Assembly: GCA_043719475.1 (NCBI GenBank)
Contig: JAYSTS010000379.1
Location: 1 to 30,606, forward strand
From: SYFY01 sp043719475
Lineage (GTDB): Bacteria > Pseudomonadota > Gammaproteobacteria > Pseudomonadales > Azotimanducaceae
Direction: 5' to 3'
Length of the DNA stretch: 30,606 nt
The notes beneath the pieces are model-generated. The model was given only the letters and a program-made list of their open reading frames with translations. It was not told the origin of the DNA and ran no database searches. This document shows, one piece after another, positions 24,186 through 30,606 of the stretch. The position numbers and the translations under genes are program-made. Within the stretch, counting starts at the first letter, position 1, and every line of letters starts with the position of its first letter.

Positions 24186-25481
24186 ATGACACATGCTGCA
24201 TCGCAGCGCACCACGGATGATGCACTGGTGCTGGTAATCAATGGTGGCTCATCGACCATCCGATTCGCCTTCTTTCAGACGCCAGAGTTTCAGTCGCCAG
24301 AGTTTCAGACGCCCGAGTTCACCACCCAGCAAACACAGCTGACCCGCCGGCTGCACGGGCAGATCGAGCGCATTGGGCGAGAAGACGCGAGTGCAGTGCT
24401 GCGCTTTCATGAGCCAGCCGGCGCATCTGCCGTCATCCTGAAGCTGACCAGATCCGACTATCCATCGGCCATCATTTTCCTTCTGAACTGGCTTGAGCAG
24501 CGGCCGGAATTCACCTCGCTGCAAGCCGTTGGCCATCGTGTCGTCCATGGCATGGGGCACTCGCAACCGGAGATCGTGACTGCGACCCTGCTGGCGGAGC
24601 TGAACGAACTTCGGTTGATGAGTCCGGAGCATCTGCCCGGCGAACTGGCCTTGATTGAATCCTTTCGAACCCGACACCCCGCACAGATCCAGATCGTCTG
24701 CTTTGATACGGCGTTCCATCACAACCTACCGCGGGTGGCGCAATTACTGCCGATTCCACGCAGATTTTTTGCCAAAGGCGTGCGTCGTTACGGGTTTCAT
24801 GGATTGTCGTGTGAATACCTGTTGACGGAATTAGCTCGGATTGCCGGTGAAGAGGCTGCTCGTGGCAGATTGATCTTCGCTCACCTGGGTAATGGCTCGA
24901 GTCTGACCGCGATTCAGAATGGAAAGTCGGTCGACACCAGCATGGGCTTCACACCCAGTTCCGGATTACCCATGGGCAGTCGATCCGGAGATCTCGATCC
25001 GGGGTTGTTTGACTATCTGATTCGTACCCAAGGCATGGATGCAGCCGCTTTTCACCAGATGATCAACTCGACATCTGGAATGCTCGGTATTTCCGAAACG
25101 ACGTCCGACATGCATGACCTGCTGCGTGTGCAGGCCACAGATGTCCGCGCCGCCGAAGCCGTTTCGTTGTTCTGTTATCAGGCTAAACAGTGGGTCGGCG
25201 CATTCGCCGCCGTGCTTGGTGGGTTCAACACCCTCGTGTTTGCCGGCGGCATCGGAGAAAACTCTGCCGAAATCCGTGCGCGCATTTGTCGAGGACTTGA
25301 GTTCCTGGGCGTTGAAATTGACGAGGCGCGGAACCTGCAAGATCTGGGAGTGATTTCGGCCAAGGATAGTCAGGTGACGGTCAGGGTCATACCTACGGAT
25401 GAGGAGCAGGTCATCGCAGCTGCTGTGCACCGCTTGCTTCAGCAGCCTGCGCGACAAGACGGGTTGTCAACGTTGTTGTGA
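24186..25481 (+). CDS. ackA: Acetate kinase
   Basis: The enzyme makes ATP and acetate from acetyl phosphate, which the phosphoketolase encoded next supplies. The 431 residues are somewhat longer than usual (about 400). Key sites are NGGSST (usually NAGSSS), GHRVVHG, FDTAFH, YGFHGLS, LGNGSS, GSRSGDLDPG, FAGGIGENS and PTDEE. The extra length is at the N-terminus: about 12 residues before the first strand, and a tandem insertion FQTPEFQSPEFQTPEF (30-45) from a 15-bp repeat in the loop after strand 2. Only a weak ribosome binding site is visible (GGGAG about 18 bases upstream). Confidence 0.95.
   Translation: MTHAASQRTTDDALVLVINGGSSTIRFAFFQTPEFQSPEFQTPEFTTQQTQLTRRLHGQIERIGREDASAVLRFHEPAGASAVILKLTRSDYPSAIIFLLNWLEQRPEFTSLQAVGHRVVHGMGHSQPEIVTATLLAELNELRLMSPEHLPGELALIESFRTRHPAQIQIVCFDTAFHHNLPRVAQLLPIPRRFFAKGVRRYGFHGLSCEYLLTELARIAGEEAARGRLIFAHLGNGSSLTAIQNGKSVDTSMGFTPSSGLPMGSRSGDLDPGLFDYLIRTQGMDAAAFHQMINSTSGMLGISETTSDMHDLLRVQATDVRAAEAVSLFCYQAKQWVGAFAAVLGGFNTLVFAGGIGENSAEIRARICRGLEFLGVEIDEARNLQDLGVISAKDSQVTVRVIPTDEEQVIAAAVHRLLQQPARQDGLSTLL
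24273..24317. repeat. Three 15-bp tandem repeats in ackA
   Basis: TTTCAGACGCCAGAG, TTTCAGTCGCCAGAG and TTTCAGACGCCCGAG are in frame and encode FQTPE, FQSPE and FQTPE near the ackA N-terminus. Confidence 0.85.
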
Positions 25482-25529
25482 CCTGCAATGAGCGACTCAC
25501 AACCGGATCAACGGTACGAAACCGGGATC

Positions 25530-25565
25530 TTCATCCAAACATTCGTCCAAACACTCATCCAAACA
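25530..25565. repeat. Three 12-bp tandem repeats before xfp
   Basis: TTCATCCAAACA, TTCGTCCAAACA and CTCATCCAAACA lie in the ackA-xfp gap, ending 17 bases before the xfp ATG. They would encode HPNIRPNTHPNN if translation began at GTG 25478. Confidence 0.8.
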
Positions 25566-25582
25566 ACAGGGAGTCAAAATTC

Positions 25583-27955
25583 ATGACCACGGCAACTTCC
25601 CGTGAATCGCTCGGCAAGGTCCACGACTGGTGGAGAGCTGCGAACTATCTGTCGGTCGGACAGATCTATCTGCTCGACAATCCACTCCTGCGCCGACCGC
25701 TGACGCTCGCAGACGTGAAACCACGGCTGCTCGGACATTGGGGCACTACACCGGGGTTGAACTTCATCTATGCCCATCTGAACCGCGTCATCAATGCGCA
25801 GGATCTGAACATGATGGTTATCGCAGGCCCCGGCCACGGTGGCCCCGGCATGGTCGCCAACGCCTATCTGGAGGGGACGTACAGCACCGTGTTTCCGGAA
25901 ATCTCACAGGATGAACAAGGGCTGCAGCGATTGTTCCGACAATTTTCCTTTCCCGGCGGGATTTCCAGCCATGTTGGAGCCGAGACACCAGGATCCATTC
26001 ACGAAGGCGGAGAACTTGGGTATGCCCTGTCACATGCCTATGGCGCGGCGTTCGACAATCCGGCGCTGATCGTTGCCTGCGTAGTGGGTGACGGCGAAGC
26101 GGAAACAGGTCCGATGGCTACCAGCTGGCATTCCAACAAGTTTCTTAACCCGGTGCGCGATGGTGCGACACTGCCAATCCTGCATCTGAATGGCTACAAG
26201 ATCGCCGGTCCTACCCTGCTGGCACGTATTCCGCACGACGAGCTGGAGGCGCTTTTCGTCGGTTACGGTTATTCGCCCCGCTTCGTCGAAGGTGACGATG
26301 CCATGCAGATGCATCAGTTGATGGCTTGTGCACTCGACGAATCGATTGCAGAAATCAAGCGGATCCAAGGCGATGCGCGTTCCGCAGGCTTCAAGGTGCG
26401 GGAACGCTGGCCGATGATCATCCTGCGTTCGCCGAAGGGCTGGACTGGCCCTGACTTTGTGGATGGCATGCGCAGCGAAGGCAGTTTCCGCTCACACCAG
26501 GTTCCCATAGGGGACATGCAGCTTCCCGGACACCTGGAGAGCCTCGAGCGATGGCTGCAGAGCTATCGTCCCGACGAACTGTTCGACGCTTACGGAAAAC
26601 TGAACCAGGCGGTCGCTGAACTGGCGCCACGCGGACCTCACCGCATGAGTGCCAACCTGAACGCCAACGGTGGTCTTCTGCTGCGGGATCTTCGCCTGCC
26701 GGATTTCAGTCAGTATGCCGTGGCTCTGACTTCACCGGGTGCAACCAGCGCGGAGGCGACTCGCGTGCAGGGGCAGTTGATTCGTGATGTGATCAGTCTG
26801 AACCCTGATAACTTTCGCGTGTTCAGCCCCGACGAAACCACCTCCAATCGATGGGGCGCCGTATTCGAAGTCACCGATCGCTGTTCAACGGCAGAAATAC
26901 TTCCCGAGGATGAAGACGTGGCACCGGATGGTCGTGTCATGGAAATGTTGAGTGAGCACCAATGCGAAGGCTGGCTGGAAGGATACCTGCTGACCGGACG
27001 CCATGGCTTCTTCTCATGTTATGAAGCCTTCATCCACATCGTCGACTCCATGTTCAACCAGCATGCCAAGTGGCTCGACGTCGCCGAACACATCCCCTGG
27101 CGAGCACCCATCGCCTCGTTGAATTATCTGCTGTCATCACACGTCTGGCGTCAGGATCACAACGGTTTCAGCCATCAGGACCCTGGTTTCATTGATCTGG
27201 TCGCCAACAAGAAATCATCAATCATCCGTGTCTATCTCCCACCGGATGCCAACACACTGCTGGCTGTCACCGACCACTGCCTGCGCAGCCGCAACTACGT
27301 CAACGTCATCGTTGCGGGCAAACAGTCTGCCCCGGTGTGGCTTGATCATGAAACCGCCGTCGCGCATTGCGTCGCAGGGATTGGTATCTGGCCATGGGCG
27401 GGCAATGATGAAGACTACCGTCCCGATGTCGTGATGGCTTGCTGCGGAGATGTTCCGACGCTGGAGACGCTTGCAGCAGTAGCCATCCTGCGGGAGCACC
27501 TGCCCTCACTGAAGATACGTGTCATCAACATCGTAGACCTGATGCGGCTTCAACCAGATACCGAGCATCCGCATGGCTTGAGTGATGAAGCTTTTGATGC
27601 GTTGTTCACTATCCACACACCCGTCATCTTTGCTTATCACGGCTATCCGCTGCTTGTTCATCGGCTGACCTACCGCCGTCACAACCACCAGAACCTGCAC
27701 GTACGTGGTTTCAAGGAAGAAGGTTCAACCACCACACCCTTCGACATGACCGTTCGCAATGACCTGGATCGCTTCCACCTGGTCGTCGCTGTTCTTGATC
27801 GTCTGCCACTAACCGGTTCAGACGGCGCGACACTCAGGTTGAAAATGCAGGCAAAACTCATCGAGCATCACCGCTACATCACGCTGCATGGTGAGGACCT
27901 TCCAGAAGTCCGTGACTGGCGGTGGCCAGGTTCAGCAATGAAGGCGCAGAGCTGA
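25583..27955 (+). CDS. xfp: Xylulose-5-phosphate/fructose-6-phosphate phosphoketolase
   Basis: GGGAG nine bases before ATG 25583 sets the start and gives 790 residues, the family norm. A GTG at 25478 overlaps the ackA stop (GTGA) and would add 35 residues that contain the 12-bp repeats; that start is less likely. Thiamine-diphosphate enzyme signatures are HVGAETPGSIHEGGELGYAL and VVGDGEAETGP, with GPGHGGPGM and the DEDVAPDGRVMEMLSEHQCE region. It splits xylulose 5-phosphate or fructose 6-phosphate with phosphate into acetyl phosphate and glyceraldehyde 3-phosphate or erythrose 4-phosphate. With AckA and Tal it forms a carbon-saving shunt that needs no pyruvate step. Confidence 0.97.
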   Translation: MTTATSRESLGKVHDWWRAANYLSVGQIYLLDNPLLRRPLTLADVKPRLLGHWGTTPGLNFIYAHLNRVINAQDLNMMVIAGPGHGGPGMVANAYLEGTYSTVFPEISQDEQGLQRLFRQFSFPGGISSHVGAETPGSIHEGGELGYALSHAYGAAFDNPALIVACVVGDGEAETGPMATSWHSNKFLNPVRDGATLPILHLNGYKIAGPTLLARIPHDELEALFVGYGYSPRFVEGDDAMQMHQLMACALDESIAEIKRIQGDARSAGFKVRERWPMIILRSPKGWTGPDFVDGMRSEGSFRSHQVPIGDMQLPGHLESLERWLQSYRPDELFDAYGKLNQAVAELAPRGPHRMSANLNANGGLLLRDLRLPDFSQYAVALTSPGATSAEATRVQGQLIRDVISLNPDNFRVFSPDETTSNRWGAVFEVTDRCSTAEILPEDEDVAPDGRVMEMLSEHQCEGWLEGYLLTGRHGFFSCYEAFIHIVDSMFNQHAKWLDVAEHIPWRAPIASLNYLLSSHVWRQDHNGFSHQDPGFIDLVANKKSSIIRVYLPPDANTLLAVTDHCLRSRNYVNVIVAGKQSAPVWLDHETAVAHCVAGIGIWPWAGNDEDYRPDVVMACCGDVPTLETLAAVAILREHLPSLKIRVINIVDLMRLQPDTEHPHGLSDEAFDALFTIHTPVIFAYHGYPLLVHRLTYRRHNHQNLHVRGFKEEGSTTTPFDMTVRNDLDRFHLVVAVLDRLPLTGSDGATLRLKMQAKLIEHHRYITLHGEDLPEVRDWRWPGSAMKAQS

Positions 27956-28097
27956 AGACAGCCAACAGTTCACCGAGACAGTACGGCATCGCACATAGCG
28001 TATTCACGGGGCCGGGTATCTTGTCACAAGTCCCCTGCAGGCCGGCCTTTCGCTGGCGACCCCTTCCCAGGCCACTACAGAGAAACATCTGAATACG

Positions 28098-30606
28098 TTG
28101 AAGCTCATTTATGGTCGCGAATCCGTGGATTCCCCCTGGCGTTCCGGCGCGATCATCCGCGATGAACTGTTCAGCGTTGAAAGACTTGAACTGCACGCCG
28201 GCACCCTGGCCGAGGCGCAACACACCACGGACAAACCGCCGGTTCGACGGTCCCTGAACTCTCGCCTGCGCGAGAACGAGCGAGTACTGATCAAGAACTA
28301 CCACGCGATCGCCGCCGTCATGATTGAAGGGGAACCGCTCTCCCCCGCGGCGGAGTGGTTTCTCGACAACTATCATCTGGTCGATGATCAGATACGACAG
28401 ATCCACGATGACCTGCCGCCCGGCTACTACCGACAGCTACCGAAGCTCGCGCACGGTCCATTTGCCGGTTATCCGCGTGTCTTCGGCATGGCCTGGGCCT
28501 GCACCGCGCACAGTGACAGCCGTTTTGAAAGCGAAGCATTACGGCGATTTGTGCGCGCCTACCAGGCTGTCCAGCCGTTGACCATTGGTGAGCTGTGGGC
28601 AATCGCCATCAGCCTGCGCATCGTTCTGGTCGAGAATCTTCGTCGGGTGGTCGAGCAAGTCGTCCAGGATCGCCTGGCTCAACAGGATGGCGATCACATC
28701 GCAGATCAGTTGCTGGGTACCAAAGGCACTGCTACCCAGCCTCAGGCACTCATCGAGTACCACGCTCGGCACGACGTGTTGCCGACCGCATTCCTGGTCC
28801 AGGTCGTCAAACGCCTGCGTGACCAGGACCCGCACGAGACACCTGCCGTGACGTGGCTGGAACAACAAGTGGCCACACGCGGGACCAGTGCCGATCAACT
28901 GGTCCAGGACGAACATCACCGCCAGGGTGCGGCGAATATCACGGTGCGCAACATCATCACCAGCATGCACCTGATCTCGGATGTCGACTGGACCGAATTT
29001 TTCGAAGGCGTGAGTCTGGTCGACGAGGTGTTGCGGGACGGCACCGATTTCATGCAGATGGATTTTGCGACCCGAAATCTCTACCGCAGCGCGATTGAGC
29101 AACTGGCTCGAGGCTCCGGGCAATCAGAGCTGTTTGTTTCGCGCGCTGTCATGACCGCTGCGCGCGCGCCCGCCGCAGACTCCCCGCGAACCCGGGATCC
29201 AGGCTACCACTTGATTGCCGGTGGTCGGCTCGCGCTGGAAAGTACAATTGGCTATCAACCTTCTCTTGGCGAAATTCCAGGTCGACTGAACGCAAGGCTT
29301 GGGCCGGCGGTTTACATGACCGGCGTCGCATCGTGCTCCCTCCTGACTCTGGCATTACCGCTTTGTTTGCTGTTCGAGCAGGGAACGTCAACCACGTGGC
29401 TTGTCTTGTTGGCAATCACGGGCGCCATACCGGCAATCGATCTGGCGGTTGCGATCGTCAATCGCGCCATCACCCGCAGCGTCGGTGCAACGATGTTACC
29501 CGGCATTGAATTCAAGGACGACATACCTGCCGCGCACCGAACGCTGATCGCAGTACCCACGCTACTGACGAGTCACGAGGCGATTGACGAACAGATCGAA
29601 AGACTCGAAGTACACTCGTTGGCCTGTTCGACGGGCGAAATCTACTATGCACTGCTGACCGACTGGACCGACGCTGCAACGGAAGTACGAGACGGCGACC
29701 AGGCACTGCTGGTTTATGCCCGGGCGGGCATCGCGCAATTAAACGCTCGTCACGGCAACACCGGATCGCAGAACGGCGGGTCTGCGCCCGCCCGCTTCTA
29801 CCTCCTGCATCGACGAAGAATCTGGAGCGAGAGTGAACAATGCTGGATGGGGTGGGAACGCAAACGTGGCAAGCTGCATGAGCTGAATCAATTACTGCGC
29901 GGCGCTCATGACACAACGTTTGTCAGCAGCACCGACGCGCAGCCTGACGTTCCGGCCGGCGTTCAGAACGTCATCACGCTGGATGCCGATACACGCTTAC
30001 CACGTGAGAGTGCACGCAGGTTGATCGGCAAGATGGCGCACGCATTGAATCAACCCGGGTTTGATGCACAGGGTCGCGTCGTCATCGAAGGTTATGCGAT
30101 CCTCCAGCCAAAGGTGACACCCTCACTGCCAGTCGGTCGAGAAGGTTCGCTCTTTCAGCGCGTGTTTTCGAGCATGACCGGGATAGATTCCTATGATGCT
30201 GCAGTTGCGGATGTCTACCAGGACCTGTTCGGACAAGGTTCCTACTCCGGCAAAGGGATCTACAACGTCGACGCATTCGAAACCGCGTTGGCTGAGCGGG
30301 TTCCCGCAGGCTCGATGCTCAGTCATGACCTCTTCGAGGGTACTTTTGCGCGTGCTGGATTGGTATCGGACATCGAAGTCATCGAGGATTATCCAGCACG
30401 GTACGACGTCGCCGCCGCTCGCAACCATCGCTGGACACGCGGTGACTGGCAATTGCTGCCATGGATCTTTGGCCGAGGTGATGCCGAAATCGCCCGGCGT
30501 ATGCGAATGCCACTGCTCAGCTTGTGGAAAATGGTCGACAACCTGCGTCGCTCGCTGTCTGCGCCAACCCTGGTTCTGACATTGTTGATCAGCTGGCTCC
30601 TGCCAG
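28098..30606 (+). CDS. Cyclic beta-1,2-glucan synthase (NdvB-like), N-terminal part, runs off the window
   Basis: The frame is open from 27999 to the last base. The start is uncertain: TTG 28098 or GTG 28125, with no clear ribosome binding site. About 836 residues are present of a protein that is usually over 2,700. RDELFSVERLELHAGTLAEA, then ENERVLIKNYHAIAAVMIEG and LSPAAEWFLDNYHLVDDQIR, mark the NdvB N-terminus. Two TM helices lie at about 403-455. The GT84 glycosyltransferase core follows: LDADTRLP (Asp629, Asp631 as DxD), MTGIDSYDAAVADVYQDLFG, SHDLFEGTFARAGL and RNHRWTRGDWQLLPW. The family makes periplasmic osmoprotective cyclic glucan from UDP-glucose. Confidence 0.93.
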   Translation, partial: MKLIYGRESVDSPWRSGAIIRDELFSVERLELHAGTLAEAQHTTDKPPVRRSLNSRLRENERVLIKNYHAIAAVMIEGEPLSPAAEWFLDNYHLVDDQIRQIHDDLPPGYYRQLPKLAHGPFAGYPRVFGMAWACTAHSDSRFESEALRRFVRAYQAVQPLTIGELWAIAISLRIVLVENLRRVVEQVVQDRLAQQDGDHIADQLLGTKGTATQPQALIEYHARHDVLPTAFLVQVVKRLRDQDPHETPAVTWLEQQVATRGTSADQLVQDEHHRQGAANITVRNIITSMHLISDVDWTEFFEGVSLVDEVLRDGTDFMQMDFATRNLYRSAIEQLARGSGQSELFVSRAVMTAARAPAADSPRTRDPGYHLIAGGRLALESTIGYQPSLGEIPGRLNARLGPAVYMTGVASCSLLTLALPLCLLFEQGTSTTWLVLLAITGAIPAIDLAVAIVNRAITRSVGATMLPGIEFKDDIPAAHRTLIAVPTLLTSHEAIDEQIERLEVHSLACSTGEIYYALLTDWTDAATEVRDGDQALLVYARAGIAQLNARHGNTGSQNGGSAPARFYLLHRRRIWSESEQCWMGWERKRGKLHELNQLLRGAHDTTFVSSTDAQPDVPAGVQNVITLDADTRLPRESARRLIGKMAHALNQPGFDAQGRVVIEGYAILQPKVTPSLPVGREGSLFQRVFSSMTGIDSYDAAVADVYQDLFGQGSYSGKGIYNVDAFETALAERVPAGSMLSHDLFEGTFARAGLVSDIEVIEDYPARYDVAAARNHRWTRGDWQLLPWIFGRGDAEIARRMRMPLLSLWKMVDNLRRSLSAPTLVLTLLISWLLP

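Noticed and set aside
27879..28406. Minus-strand frame of 175 codons at the xfp-glucan synthase junction
   Set aside because: It overlaps the end of xfp and the well-matched start of the glucan synthase in antisense, with no recognisable domain.

Overview
The window looks like chromosomal DNA of a free-living Gram-negative bacterium. A gammaproteobacterium is the most likely source, but I cannot name a genus. The evidence is the outer-membrane lipoproteins with lipoboxes, an OmpA-type peptidoglycan-binding lipoprotein, YqjD/YqjE-like small membrane proteins, an NdvB-type cyclic glucan synthase and REP-like intergenic hairpins. Genes are dense, often overlap by ATGA, and use AGGA-type ribosome binding sites. 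I found no tRNA, rRNA, transposase, phage or CRISPR.

Positions 1-9.95 kb form an envelope and general-stress island. On the minus strand lie a DUF4398 lipoprotein and an OmpA-like lipoprotein (one operon with a clear terminator), a YqjD-like protein, a two-TM pore-like protein coupled to a truncated DUF1207 protein, a phospholipase-D-like lipoprotein, a SYLF lipid-binding protein, a YqjD/YqjE-like gene set and an Lmo0937-like micro-membrane protein. On the plus strand lie dodecin, a BON lipoprotein, CsbD and an AI-2E/PerM-family permease. Positions 9.7-11.9 kb hold an orphan soluble histidine kinase coupled to a 66-residue protein of unknown function, and a divergent transglutaminase-like protein. 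Positions 12.3-17.5 kb hold a ferritin-like protein and a Fe/Mn superoxide dismutase (overlapping genes), an aspartase/fumarase-family lyase, a Cys-repeat lipoprotein, and a 41-residue membrane peptide coupled to a glycine-zipper stress protein.

Positions 17.8-28 kb form a sugar-phosphate module. gnd-zwf-pgl (minus strand) make NADPH and pentose phosphate. tal-ackA-xfp (plus strand) feed a phosphoketolase route that ends in acetate plus ATP. A two-domain PRC-barrel protein is divergent from tal. From 28.1 kb to the window edge runs the N-terminal third of a cyclic beta-1,2-glucan synthase. The set suggests a cell that links NADPH supply, osmoprotective glucan and oxidative/osmotic defence, which is inference from co-location.

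Four intergenic gaps (about 12.0, 15.9, 17.5 and 21.5 kb) hold copies of one dispersed repeat. It has imperfect terminal inverted repeats and internal REP-like hairpins. Other non-coding signals are a strong terminator at 16.55 kb with no gene upstream of it, a leader RNA before the SYLF gene with two mutually exclusive hairpins, and a GTACAG hexamer that recurs in the leaders of several stress genes. I see no clearly new multi-gene system. The best candidates for novelty are these non-coding elements, the pore-like protein and the kinase-linked small protein.
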